Positions 34,261 through 43,500 of a DNA stretch of 64,000 nt are shown in pieces. Location: assembly GCF_002211305.1 (NCBI RefSeq), contig NZ_LOKW01000023.1:248001-312000 (forward strand), given 5' to 3'. A program made the translations under genes and the position numbers. How positions within the stretch are numbered: the first letter of the stretch is position 1; each line of letters begins with the position of its first letter. The notes under the pieces were generated by a model. That model was not told the DNA's origin. It did not search any database and worked only from the letters and a program-made list of their open reading frames with translations. The stretch is from Rhizobium sp. R634. Its GTDB lineage: Bacteria; Pseudomonadota; Alphaproteobacteria; Rhizobiales; Rhizobiaceae.

Positions 34261-34755
34261 TCATGAACTGAGAGGAAGAGGATCGGTGCCTTCGCTGAGA
34301 ATTGCAAGATATCTTCGGTAGCTGAACACGCGGCCACGTTTGCGGCCCGTCACCTCGTCGACGATGTCCAACCGCTGCAGATCCGCGAGTGCTGCATTGA
34401 CCGTCGGTGCGGACAGACCTGTAATTTGGACGACCTGGTTCGCCGTGAGAAAAGGATTCTGCTGGAAAAGCCCGTGAGTACGAAGTGCCGATCCCGCTCT
34501 ATCACTCTCCGTCGTGATGCGCTCTCGATCTTCCTTGAAGAGATCCACAATCTGGGTCGCAGCCTCAAACGCCTGATTGGCGGTGTCGGCCACCCCAGTC
34601 AGGAAAAAGTCCAACCAAGCCTCCCAGTTGCCATGTTCGCGAACCTCTTGCAGTAGCCGATAATATTCCCTCCGATGGGATTTCAGGTAAAGACTGAGGT
34701 AGAGCAATGGCTTGCGTAGAACGCCGTTCATGCAGAGGTATAGGGTCACTAGCAA
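34261..34755 (-). pseudogene. C-terminal part of a Fic-family protein
   Basis: The frame matches the C-terminal half of Fic/DOC proteins: YLCMNGVLRKPLLYLSLYLK, then EYYRLLQEVREHGNWEAWLD, and a C-terminal winged helix (FLTANQVVQITGLSAPTVNA). The catalytic HPFxxGNGR motif is missing. The homology begins at LLLVTLYLC near 34775, just where the motif should precede it, so the N-terminal half was cut away. The adjoining sequence contains an IS3 transposase tail. AMPylation activity is not expected from this piece. Confidence 0.7.
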
Positions 34756-34899
34756 GAGTAAGGGGCTGCGGCGTGCCAGTCAGCCAATTGAGCTTCGGCC
34801 TTCTCATCTTCCCCGGCGTTTGGGACTGGTATCTGCAGTGGCGCGAACAGCGCCGTGGCTTCTACACCAAGTGGGAAGAGGACATGCTCACTGCCAGTC

Positions 34900-35010
34900 T
34901 CGTTCGAGCACTACAATCGCTCTCACCCTCACAAAGCCCTCGGCTACCGCTCGCCAAAAGAATTCCTGGCCGACAAGACGCGCCAGCCCTCGTTCATGGG
35001 ATCAATTTGA
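34900..35010 (+). pseudogene. C-terminal tail of an IS3-family transposase
   Basis: Reading SFEHYNRSHPHKALGYRSPK followed by EFLADKTRQPSF and a stop, this is the end of an IS3-type (rve) transposase OrfB. Everything upstream of it is missing. The segment before it in an overlapping frame (FPGVWDWYLQWREQRRGFYT) is unrelated and I do not recognise it. The fragment sits exactly between the truncated Fic gene and a hypothetical gene, so it probably records the event that cut the Fic gene. Confidence 0.6.
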
Positions 35011-35282
35011 TGACAGTAACTGTGATATTGGGTCCGGAATACGACAAGACTCTACGAACAACGGTCATGGATGTTATGGGGCAGCTTGGTGCTTCAGTCG
35101 AAAGCCGGATTTGGTCCGTTGCGGGTTCGCAGGAAATTGAGACCGTTCAGGCGCGATTGGCCGGACAACAAATCATTATAGAGGCAGAAAGCTATATTGG
35201 CCTTTCCATTACTGGCGATGAGGACATGATCAATGAAATCTCCGAGCGAGTGAGGCAGGCCAATCAAACTACCCCAACCTGA
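35010..35282 (+). CDS. hypothetical protein (90 aa)
   Basis: The ATG overlaps the stop of the IS3 tail (TGATG). The product begins MTVTVILGPEYDKTLRTTVM and alternates strands and helices (GQQIIIEAESYIGLSITGDE), with no signal or membrane segment. I recognise no family. Given the neighbours (orphan immunity-like genes), it could be a small immunity or antitoxin protein, but nothing in the sequence shows that. The longer upstream frame runs through the IS fragment and is not part of the gene. Confidence 0.45.
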   Translation: MTVTVILGPEYDKTLRTTVMDVMGQLGASVESRIWSVAGSQEIETVQARLAGQQIIIEAESYIGLSITGDEDMINEISERVRQANQTTPT

Positions 35283-35321
35283 TCCTGTCCGGTATTTTGG
35301 GGGCAACGACAGACCTCGGCG

Positions 35322-35990
35322 TCAGCCATCGATCGATAACACCCCGGTTTCCCCGGTCGGATCCCCGTGCACTTGCCGCGGATCTTCACGCCGCTCACAA
35401 CCTTGCGCATTGCACAGATACTGACTGATGCACAGCGACGGTGACGCGCCGGTCGCAGCCGGCTCGACGAGCGGCAACACGACTTGATGGGGTTTTTCTC
35501 CCACCTGGAGAGAGTCGCACCCGGTCCAATAGCCCACAAAGCGGTGCGCTGCATCTACAGGTTTGCCACCATGAAACGGCACCAGCACGACACTTGACCA
35601 CCGCTGATGCACACCACTTTTGCCGATACCGCTGTGCGCGAATTCCAGGCATGTGCCCCATCGCTGCCCGCCTGTATCGATCTTGTAAGCGGCGATTGGT
35701 GTCCAATCCATCTCGGGCAGCACCCATCGAACTGTCGGCTTGTGCTCGATCAGCAGAAGCGGCTTGCCGTCGTGCTCGAAGAAACCCTTATCACGTTGGA
35801 TCCGCAGTTGCTCGACCTCGATCATGCAACCTGCCGGCCCACAGCCGCTCTCGATGTGGATTTCGGTCGACGTAGCGGCGGTCGCGGAACTACTCAAAAT
35901 ATTCCGCAGCTCCGTGGCATTTGTCGCGGCAGTCGGCGGATGGGTGGTGGAACCGACCAAAAGTACTGTCGCAAACAGCAGATGGCGCAT
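35322..35990 (-). CDS. secreted hypothetical protein (222 aa)
   Basis: The N-terminus MRHLLFATVLLVGSTTHPPT is a signal peptide with likely cleavage near AAT (residues 20-23). The mature part contains six or more cysteines (for example ESGCGPAGCMIEVEQLRIQR and SLCISQYLCNAQGCERRED), suggesting disulfides in a periplasmic protein. No family is recognised. It converges with the 90-residue gene. The location in a patchwork of immunity-like genes allows a role as a periplasmic immunity protein, which is a weak inference. Confidence 0.55.
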   Translation of the reverse strand: MRHLLFATVLLVGSTTHPPTAATNATELRNILSSSATAATSTEIHIESGCGPAGCMIEVEQLRIQRDKGFFEHDGKPLLLIEHKPTVRWVLPEMDWTPIAAYKIDTGGQRWGTCLEFAHSGIGKSGVHQRWSSVVLVPFHGGKPVDAAHRFVGYWTGCDSLQVGEKPHQVVLPLVEPAATGASPSLCISQYLCNAQGCERREDPRQVHGDPTGETGVLSIDG

Positions 35991-36270
35991 GTGTGATTAT
36001 TGCTCGTCGTTGTTCCGCAGTGGATCGGGAGAAGTCGGGCCGCTATCCGCAATTCATATCCATAGGCAGGGAAGTTTCAATCGCTAAGCGAAAATCCTTG
36101 ACTGGGTCTGCGACAGTCACAGTCACGGGACGGTGGCGACCATTGTGTTGACTCGTTTCGCCTGAACGCTACAAACCCTGCGATTGATGTGGACGAGTCT
36201 CGGGCAGTTCTGCCCTTTTGGATGGCCGTCTTTTTGCCCGCAGTGATACCTTCCAAGAGGACAAACAGGC

Positions 36271-36828
36271 ATGCAATCGAACAGGATCTACTTCGAAGGT
36301 AATCCTTGGCCAGAGGGACATTCAATCGTAGAGTTTTTGTGGTCAGCAAAAGAGATCGACGGAGATGTATGGTTCGACATTCATCTCGAGTCAGCAAATT
36401 ACAATTCAGAGCGCGATATAAAGGATAAGGAAAGCTCGAACTACACCAGCGACTGGGACGCGCCATACTCTTGGGAAAACTATCAATCCTGCATACTATC
36501 GTCGGACGACTGGCACATTGGCGGCTTTAGGATCTGCTCCAAGCATGAATATACACCGGAGTTTCTGGATGGCCTCGAATTGCTGATAGACCCCCACCCG
36601 GAAACGATAACAGACCGGAATGATTTCGCGTTTCAGATATACCTGCTCGGCCATGATACGGTTGCCAAACACAAAATCAGGTTCGACCGGATCAGCAATT
36701 CCAGCCGCTTCAAGATCACCTGGTCCGGCAAGATTGCGCGAACCTACGTTGGAGACCACGAATTCAAGCACAATTTTTCGGTCATGGTGATGTCGGCGGA
36801 TTTTCCTCAGCTGCCCGAAACTCCATGA
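36271..36828 (+). CDS. hypothetical protein (185 aa), possible immunity protein
   Basis: An acidic soluble protein beginning MQSNRIYFEGNPWPEGHSIV, with an AGAGGA-containing leader. It is rich in Trp, Tyr and Asp (TSDWDAPYSWENYQSCILSS; ARTYVGDHEFKHNFSVMVMS), which is the style of immunity proteins for polymorphic toxins. No catalytic motif, signal or helix is seen. GC content here is visibly lower than in the catabolic region, which fits acquisition. Function not assigned. Confidence 0.5.
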   Translation: MQSNRIYFEGNPWPEGHSIVEFLWSAKEIDGDVWFDIHLESANYNSERDIKDKESSNYTSDWDAPYSWENYQSCILSSDDWHIGGFRICSKHEYTPEFLDGLELLIDPHPETITDRNDFAFQIYLLGHDTVAKHKIRFDRISNSSRFKITWSGKIARTYVGDHEFKHNFSVMVMSADFPQLPETP

Positions 36829-37087
36829 TATCCGCCCACAAAACGAATTTGGGTGTTCTCGCGTTGCTCGTCGGCAGTTTTGGATCAACTTCGGCAAAAT
36901 CCGGAAGGCCCGCCTGGGCGTGATATCGATCGAACTCAAACTATCCGCTTGTTGGAGGCCACGCCTGCTCCGTGCGCCGAGGTTTCGTTCGGTCCAATTT
37001 CAGTGGCGCCGTCGCACGCGGACCTTGAGACTCTCGCCAATTCGTCCCGGGGCCAATCACAGACTCCATTCATTAAAAATCGGGCTT

Positions 37088-37573
37088 TCAATCTTTCATT
37101 GGGAACGACACGAGAACGGTTTTTACAGTCAACTCGTCGTTGTAATCGACCTTCACCTGCCGACTATCCTTCATCCAAATATCCCAATACACATCGCCAT
37201 CCTCCTCCTCGGTTTCCTGAGGTTCACCGAAGGCGGCGAGCGCCTCCTCCCGACTGCCAACGGGACCGGAAGAGAGTGGAATGGATCCCAGATACGCGGA
37301 TACCGTCGCCGAGCCGTTAGGATAGTAGAAGACGCCACTCATTGCATAAGGGCCGGATCCAAGCGGGTCTCGATAGTTGCGGGAGAAGAACTCCTTCGGC
37401 GTGAATGCGAGCGCGACACCGAGGTCAATGAGCTGAACGAAATCCGTCGTCAACTCCTTGAGCTTCTTCGGAGAGAGGGTATCGATCGATCCACCATTGG
37501 CCTTGATCGCCTCGATCACGTCGTTGTCGGTATTGGTCATTCCGACCAGCGTAAACAGTCGATCTGCATTCAT
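37088..37573 (-). CDS. immunity-like protein, paralogue 1 (161 aa)
   Basis: Begins MNADRLFTLVGMTNTDNDVI, four bases after the stop of a toxin-like tail. It shares an overall pattern with the protein encoded at 37719-38180: LVGMTNTDNDVIEAIKANGG against LLGKSETDAALVDYLKSLGA near the N-terminus, and REEALAAFGEPQ against REQARAKFGEPE near the C-terminus, each followed by a W-containing strand. The two are diverged members of one family. Gene order toxin end then this gene is that of a toxin-immunity pair. The family name is not known to me. Confidence 0.6.
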   Translation of the reverse strand: MNADRLFTLVGMTNTDNDVIEAIKANGGSIDTLSPKKLKELTTDFVQLIDLGVALAFTPKEFFSRNYRDPLGSGPYAMSGVFYYPNGSATVSAYLGSIPLSSGPVGSREEALAAFGEPQETEEEDGDVYWDIWMKDSRQVKVDYNDELTVKTVLVSFPMKD

Positions 37574-37577
37574 GCTT

Positions 37578-37690
37578 TCACTTGCCCTCTGAATTGTTCC
37601 GGATCATCTTCTTGAGCCACTTGTCCCAATCGTCGTTGCTCATTATGGACAGCGTCTTCGCGGCGTCCCTGTACCGATTCTCATAGGAAT
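37578..37690 (-). pseudogene. C-terminal tail of a putative toxin gene
   Basis: The frame ending at 37578 reads YENRYRDAAKTLSIMSNDDW followed by DKWLKKMIRNNSEGK and stop. It ends four bases before the immunity-like gene and looks like the C-terminus of a larger protein. Homology-like composition ends near 37690, where the divergent 37719 gene begins. I infer a toxin whose main part has been lost by recombination. Confidence 0.35.
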
Positions 37691-37718
37691 CGTCGCAAGT
37701 AAGCATTGGAGCTGCTGC

Positions 37719-38180
37719 ATGGCAATCTACAAGGGCGCGCTGGCATTGCTGGGAAAGTCGGAAACCGACGCAGCGCTCGTGGACTACTTGAAGTCGCTGG
37801 GTGCGACGCTCCCGCTCAAGCGGCCGCCACGCGGCGAGAAGGAAACGAACGTTGAGGTCCCCGGTCAACAGATTGAACTGCTCTTTACTCTCGGAAGCGA
37901 ATTGCCGAACGGGAAGCGCTTTGCGGAAGGGGAGTTGGTTCTGCGTACATTCTTCGTTCTTCCGGAGGAAGCAGGAAGACCGATCGATGGAACGCCTTTC
38001 GATCTCGATATGACCATGACCCGGGAGCAGGCGCGAGCAAAGTTCGGGGAGCCGGAATGGAGCAGCGGTGGTAGTTTGAAAAACGATCGCTGGGTGCTTG
38101 GAGACAAGCGGATGCTTCTGAGCTTCACCTCGGACGAACGGCGCATCCGGCAAGTGTCGGTGTCGCAATTGTTCGAGTGA
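37719..38180 (+). CDS. immunity-like protein, paralogue 2 (153 aa)
   Basis: Begins MAIYKGALALLGKSETDAAL with GGAG seven bases upstream. The C-terminal half (FDLDMTMTREQARAKFGEPE, then DRWVLGDKRMLLSFTSDERR) aligns with paralogue 1 on the other strand (see the FGEP motif). Soluble, no signal peptide. Two diverged copies in head-to-head orientation, only 145 bases apart, suggest stockpiled immunity genes as seen downstream of polymorphic toxin loci. Confidence 0.6.
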   Translation: MAIYKGALALLGKSETDAALVDYLKSLGATLPLKRPPRGEKETNVEVPGQQIELLFTLGSELPNGKRFAEGELVLRTFFVLPEEAGRPIDGTPFDLDMTMTREQARAKFGEPEWSSGGSLKNDRWVLGDKRMLLSFTSDERRIRQVSVSQLFE

Positions 38181-38617
38181 GCGGGTGTCTTTGCTCCGTA
38201 TCGAGAGAAAAGCCCGACTATCTCGTCCCGTATTCGGCCAAGGCCGGGTGAATGGCTGGAATTAAAGCGCGAAGCTGCCATAGGCATGCACGTATTCGCC
38301 TTGAACCAATTCGAACCATCGACCGGTCCACCCCAAAATCGTGGAAAGACAACAACTTCACCGGCGGCCGTTATGCATAAGCCACTGAGGCGCCACCGAA
38401 ATCCCGATGTGTCTTGCGGCGCTCAGGCGGCGACCGGACGCCGCACACTAACCGTACGACTCAACCAACAGCGCTGAGTGGCTTCACGCGGCGTTTCGCT
38501 AACACATGAGAAGCGTGCTCCAAATCCCCAGAAGCAAATTTAACCGTGCAACACTCGGCGCCTGCCTTCCACCGGAACACGAATTCGTGCACTCAGGTTG
38601 CAAAGAGGAGCGACACC
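38181..38617. other. 437-bp region without a supported gene
   Basis: Only short frames without good starts are present. It includes the leader of the membrane protein at 38618. I see no hairpin with a T-run and no repeat. Confidence 0.45.
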
Positions 38618-39232
38618 ATGAGCACTGAGGAGCCAGAAAAGTCCAAATCGGAAACGCCGAGCAGCCGGATCTACGATCTATTCAGAGTGCTCGTTTCCTC
38701 TGTGCTCATCAGCCTGCTTTTGGCAGGTATCAGCACATCGGCGGTGAGACTCTGGGAGCGGCTTTATCCGGAGAAAGTTGTCAAGGTCTGGCAGGTGTCC
38801 GAAGGCGACTACCAACGCATCTCAATTGCCCTGAATAACTCGGATACCAATCTTGTGCGCCTCAAAGAGTTGGTTGCCAACAATCCGGAAGCGTTAAAGC
38901 TGGCAACGACCATGCAAGAGGAGCTTCAGGCTGCACATACGTCGCTCGCGAATTCGCCATTCATCGAGCAGCGCGATACTATAAGCGTCTCGTGGAATCT
39001 CATCTCCTCAGCCTACGCCAAAAGCGTGACGGGCGACACTGGCGGTCAATCCGACAACACGATTATCTACATTCTCTTAGCTTTGGTCGCCTTCGTGCTC
39101 GTTGCCTTCACCGGCATCTATGCCTTCTGCAAGGATAAGTCGCAGCGCGCATTCATCGAGAAGACCATCACGACCATCGTTGGATTCGCGCTTGGGATGA
39201 TAACCGGCTCAACTACCGCGCGGTTCAAGTAG
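38618..39232 (+). CDS. membrane protein convergent with the reverse transcriptase (putative effector)
   Basis: Start at ATG 38618 (MSTEEPEKSKSETPSSRIYD) with GAGGAG seven bases before it. The 204-residue protein has a membrane helix at 21-45 (LFRVLVSSVLISLLLAGIST), a soluble, mostly helical middle of about 100 residues, a second helix at 147-170 (IIYILLALVAFVLVAFTGIY), and a third hydrophobic segment at 182-197. Its last codons overlap the RT gene's last codons on the other strand. Small membrane proteins serve as killing effectors in several RT-based defence systems (type IV retrons have a two-helix one), so this is a candidate effector. No homologue is recognised. Confidence 0.6.
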   Translation: MSTEEPEKSKSETPSSRIYDLFRVLVSSVLISLLLAGISTSAVRLWERLYPEKVVKVWQVSEGDYQRISIALNNSDTNLVRLKELVANNPEALKLATTMQEELQAAHTSLANSPFIEQRDTISVSWNLISSAYAKSVTGDTGGQSDNTIIYILLALVAFVLVAFTGIYAFCKDKSQRAFIEKTITTIVGFALGMITGSTTARFK

Positions 39233-40088
39233 TCGGTGGCTCAGGAGCTGCGGGCGCGACCGGCGTGGGCTTCGGGAGCGAACGGAAATATGCGGTGCGC
39301 CGCTTTTTCTTGTGACCTGTGCGCCACGTCTTCGACTCCACGATATCGCAGTAGGTCTTGAACCCTTCCTCGCTTGCAGGAGAGCGTTCCTCAGCGAAGA
39401 ACTCGTCGACGCGATCCTGCAAAACCTCGGTTTTGCCGTTGGTTAGACTGCAATTGAAAATATCGATTTGCGACGCAGGGGCGCGCGTCTTGTCGTCGTT
39501 GAGGGTGAAGCCAGCTTCGGCGACGGCGGCAACAAGCCCATCGAACGCCATCTTGAGCTCGGCCTCATCGTTGCCCGAGAGACATATATCGTCCATATAC
39601 ACGGAGACAGTAACGGACGCGGGAAGCGCACGAAGATAGACGCCTATTGGGGACTTCGCGAGAACGAGCGTCGCCAGGATAGGCGATTGGACGAACCCAT
39701 AGGGGAGCACATACCCTGCCCCGTAAGGATTTTTGACTGTTGACCACTTCGCATAATATTCCGGGCGCTGGACGTGGATGTCCTTCAACACGCGCTTAAC
39801 GCGATTGCGCTGGATGCTGTAGAAAAATTTCGAGATGTCGATGCGGCAGAAAAGCTGGTTGTTTCGATGCCGATGCAGCGCGAGAACGTGCGACCCGTCC
39901 TTGAAATGGTAAACAAAGCTGTCGAATTTGTGCGCCTTGTTCACCTTGCGCTTGAGTTCAGCGCCAAGTTTTTCCCCGAACGGATTAGGCGCATAAATGG
40001 GCTTGCCGTTCTTGTTGTAAGAATACAGGAAGTTTTCGAACGATAAGGGCATAGTTGACAACCTTGCTATAGATATCGAGCGCAACAT
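39225..40088 (-). CDS. reverse transcriptase (retron/DRT-like)
   Basis: A 287-residue bacterial reverse transcriptase without maturase or endonuclease domains. Motifs in order: RT1 NGKPIYAPNPFGEKLGAELK, motif A FCRIDISKFFYSI with the first catalytic Asp, motif B VLPYGFVQSPILATLVLA, motif C VSVYMDDICLSG with the Asp pair, motif D EAGFTLNDDKTRAPA. The box is YMDD, where most retron RTs have YADD, and the retron NAxxH and VTG signatures are not evident. The start MLRSISIARLSTMPLSFENF has GGAG seven bases upstream. It follows a 142-nt inverted-repeat-bounded element and overlaps a small upstream ORF. The size and standalone form fit retron or unknown-group defence RTs better than group II introns. 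Confidence 0.82.
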   Translation of the reverse strand: MLRSISIARLSTMPLSFENFLYSYNKNGKPIYAPNPFGEKLGAELKRKVNKAHKFDSFVYHFKDGSHVLALHRHRNNQLFCRIDISKFFYSIQRNRVKRVLKDIHVQRPEYYAKWSTVKNPYGAGYVLPYGFVQSPILATLVLAKSPIGVYLRALPASVTVSVYMDDICLSGNDEAELKMAFDGLVAAVAEAGFTLNDDKTRAPASQIDIFNCSLTNGKTEVLQDRVDEFFAEERSPASEEGFKTYCDIVESKTWRTGHKKKRRTAYFRSLPKPTPVAPAAPEPPTT

Positions 40089-40164
40089 TGATGATCTCCA
40101 AGGCGGAGTACAACATCGTCAAGACAGCTACAGCAAGGTCGAGATGCTTATGAAATTTCTTCAT
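39985..40164 (-). CDS. small hydrophobic ORF overlapping the RT 5' end (59 aa)
   Basis: ATG 40164 has GGAGG eight bases upstream, the best ribosome binding site in this locus. The product MKKFHKHLDLAVAVLTMLYS continues as a hydrophobic helix (ALEIINVALDIYSKVVNYAL) and ends 104 bases inside the RT gene in another frame. It could be a small membrane protein, or a leader peptide whose translation opens the RT start by coupling. No homologue is recognised. Confidence 0.4.
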   Translation of the reverse strand: MKKFHKHLDLAVAVLTMLYSALEIINVALDIYSKVVNYALIVRKLPVFLQQERQAHLCA

Positions 40165-40184
40165 CGGCAAATCCTCCATTGCGA

Positions 40185-40326
40185 GATTTCAGCAAACTGC
40201 AACCCATGTTTAACCATGGAGTCGTCAACTGAGAGAACAATAGTATATTCCCGAAGCTCGTACATGAGGACAACCCGAAGGTCGAACTTTCCGTAGAGCC
40301 GTGAGCTACAGCCTATTGCTGAAATC
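40185..40326 (-). ncRNA. candidate retron-type msr-msd RNA upstream of the RT
   Basis: On the RT strand this 142-nt segment begins GATTTCAGCAA and ends TTGCTGAAATC, a perfect 11-bp inverted repeat like the a1/a2 pair that brackets retron RNAs. Inside are a hairpin with a UUCG tetraloop closed by CG (CGACCTTCGGGTTG, about 40273-40286) and a terminal hairpin CCATGGTTAAACATGG (about 40203-40218). After the first arm a TAGGC follows, where a branching guanosine would be expected. It ends 20 bases before the small ORF preceding the RT. Structure and position support the call. There is no proof of transcription. Confidence 0.45.
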
Positions 40327-40344
40327 GATGTGGATATACGGTTG

Positions 40345-40380
40345 CCTTCAAAGAGTTGCAAGGGGTACAACCTCTGAAGG
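40345..40380 (-). other. long imperfect hairpin between the STAND gene and the RT locus
   Basis: CCTTCAGAGGTTG pairs with CAACTCTTTGAAGG (one bulge) across a 9-base loop, on the minus strand just beyond the 3' end of the STAND gene and just before the candidate ncRNA. No T-run follows, so it could be a Rho-type end, a processing site, or part of the ncRNA leader. Confidence 0.4.
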
Positions 40381-40515
40381 AATAAGATTCTTACTGGGAC
40401 TGGCGAGTGCCATTGCCACCGACCGCCGGACATGTTGCCCGATTAACCAGGTCTCGATCAATTCAAGTTTTGTGCGCCGGTTGACATGCTGCTTGACACA
40501 TGGCTGCGGCCGCTA

Positions 40516-43500
40516 TCATTCCTTTGTGCTCTTCGGCGCGGTTTTGACCGTCGCTTTCTTTCGAGTTGGAGCCCTCTTGCGCTTCTCGCCCGCGTTTGGA
40601 CGCGCAACATCCAACACGATCACCGATATCTTACCTTCAGATTCCGATGGTAGGTCGTCGACAAGCATGGCCTGCAGTTCTTCGGCGGTGGCAGGAGCTT
40701 CTTTCCGGTCGCGTCTTGCTGGCACTCTGTATTCAGAGCCGAACCAGAAAACTAGATAAATGCCGTAGCCGAAAGCGCCCTCGTCCGCAGCGTAACCCGT
40801 CAACTGCTCGATGGGCGCACTCCACAGCTCTGAATTGTAGTGCCGTTTGGCTTCAATTGGAAGGTTTTTGCCTGCATGCGTTAGGAGCAAAACGTCGGCA
40901 CGTGTACTTTCAGCCCGCCGAGCCTCTGGAAGAGATGCCGCAACACCGTAGCGCTCCAATCGAGACCTAAGAAGCTCAAGAAGTCGATCCCGATCCTCGT
41001 TTTCGATTTGAGGTTTGGTCGCAGCGCCCGTGTGGTCGGTATTCCAATAGCGCTTCCATGGCATTTCGCTGCCCGTCCGAAGGCTCGCCCTATATCGTTC
41101 GATTTCCTCCATGACGACTGCTGCAAGATCCGCTGGGTTCGCGGGTGGCCCGCCGCTAAGTGCAGCTTTCAATTGCGAAGCGGTCGGCGCAACGAACATG
41201 CTGTCTCGCAACATCGAGGCATGCTCCGCAGCTGCGTGACTCAACACCGGGCTCCAGCTTGGGTCGACGCCCGGAATGAGCGCCTTCAGGAGTTTTCCGG
41301 CATCCGCGCGACTTGACGCACTGAGGCGATTGATTGCCGCCCGAACAATGCGGCTTGAACTATCTGGATTGGCCCAGTCACGTTCTTCTGCAGGCTGATC
41401 CCCACCGAGCGCGGCTATGCGGAGATAGTCAAGCTGATCGAGATCAAGAGATAGCTGATTGTATTTTTCGACCAGGTCGCCATTCGGAGCAAGAAGCGCG
41501 GCACCAACCGCCTCGCGTGAATGGCCGATGGCGAATCTGACAGGGTCAAGCGCCAGATCGATGAAACTCCATAGCCCTGTCGCTTCCGCGTCGAGGGTGC
41601 CACCGAGCGCATTTGCGACAAGCTCCAAAATTTCATCTCGCGTCAAAAATTGAGCGGACGCGCTTAAGGCCTGTCTGAGCGCGGCCGGTGGCAGATTTGG
41701 TCGCTCCTTTAAGAGTGCTTTCAAGACCTCTGAGACCAATTCGTGCTCGTTCGATTGGGACAGGTAGTGGATAGCATCGAGGTCGGAATCGCCAGCATCG
41801 AGAGCAGCGTTCCAATAGTTCAGAATCTCGTGTTTCCCTACAGCGGCGTCGCGCGCGAGATGCCCCATCGCCCAATTCGCAAGCGACGGTTTCTCGTCTC
41901 CGCTGAAATAGTTCTGCCTCAGGGCTACAATTGCGGTCACGGGAGGGCATTCTGAGATTTCTTCGTCCCTTCCAGCCAAAATTGCCTGGTGAATGCCGGC
42001 GGCGACCACATACTCGTTATGGAAAGCCCTATTTTCCGCTTCGGCTTTTCCCAGATCGCTTGAGGTCAGTTTAATATCAGCGTGAATCGCAAATTGAACG
42101 AACCCTTCCGCGATCGCGGACTTGATCCGATTGTTAGTATATTTCTCAATCTTCGCGAGCGGATCTTCCTTCTTCCGGATGACTGCGTTTCGATAATGCT
42201 GAGAAGCCCACCGCAGGACCCCCAATTCGCTCTCGCGTCCCGCCGCAATTGCATTCATCTTGGGTGTCATGTCTGCAATGTTATGAGCTCGGGCTTCCTC
42301 ATTATCCGCAAGCTCCTTCGCTTGACGCTTTGCCTCCTTTTCCTTCCAATCTCTATTTGGGTCGGTGCGCAGTGACGTTATGAAATCGCCAAAGCCGCCC
42401 TCTTTCTCCAGGGTTTCAACAATGCGCTTTTCCCAGATGGGCCAATGCGTTTCAGTCCGCACGGCGTATGCCGCGACCTCCAATAGCCGTCGGCGATATG
42501 GTCCTTCGGGGGTGCTCTCGGCAAGGTTGATCAGGTTTTCGATCAGCGTGTCCGACGGAAGCCTGCGCGCGATGGTGATGAAATGGTTTGTAGCCATCCA
42601 CGCGCCTTCACCCTCTTCGCCGCTTTCCATCAAGACGGTAAAGAGGTCGAGTTCTCTTTGATTCGTGTCCCGACCAATCCAAGCGTTGATTGACTTCGAC
42701 AGATCGTCGTCAATTCGCTCCCACTCATATTCGCGCGTATTCCGAATCCAGGACCAAAGTGTTCGCGCATCGATGTCGAGATTTGACGCGATTGCCGAGG
42801 ATAACGTCTGCTGCAAGAAGTGCCGCACTTCGACCTTGTGACCACGGTGGTCGTCCGATTCACCGATCATCGGTTGATCAAACAGATCGCTGCGAGGCGA
42901 TTTCATCAGTCCCATCATCAAGGAGAGCAAAGCCCCCGAGTCTTCGCTTTCCCCTGGGGGAACCGGGGGAAGTCGATCTAGGTCGGAAAGCAGCCCCCGA
43001 ATCTCCTCCAGTTGGAGCTGCTCGGGCTTGATGCCGGAAAGCAGATTGGCTCGGAGCGAAACCTGATCGTAGTTGACCGGGGTAGCAGCGATCTCGCGGA
43101 ATAGCTGACGTCTGGCCGCAGTTGGATCGGTCTGGCCCTTGATCCACGCCTCGGACGTGCGCAATCTCTGCCAATGTGGACGGGTCGGCGCGATTGAGAT
43201 TTCGTGCAGCTTTACCTGCATGCCGACAAGAGGCAGACCATCCCCTAATGCCTCGAGTACGGTGAGCTTAAGGTGGCTCTGTGCGTCACTATCGAGAATG
43301 GCTATGAACTCGTCGACAAGATCGTCTGACGCCAGACCGCCAAGCACGGTGGCACCATCCCGCGATGACAGAAAATATGGATCGTCGCGATCCAGATTGT
43401 TTAGAATAGCCTTCCGACCGGCCGCTTTGAAGGCAGCCGCATCGCCGTAGGCTAAAACGGTTGCCGCATCTCTCTCAATCAACCGGATCGCTCCGGTTTC

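Noticed and set aside
34797..34890. A Trp-rich peptide (FPGVWDWYLQWREQRRGFYT) as the start of a 191-aa protein running into the gene at 35010
   Set aside because: The frame crosses an IS3 tail encoded in another frame, and the downstream gene has its own start. I treat this stretch as an unidentified remnant.
39225..40088. Group II intron maturase
   Set aside because: No maturase (X) or HNH endonuclease domain is present, the protein is only 287 residues, and no domain V/VI-like RNA was found downstream.
40345..40380. Hairpin as a Rho-independent terminator of the STAND gene
   Set aside because: No U-run follows on the minus strand. It is listed only as a structure of unknown role.
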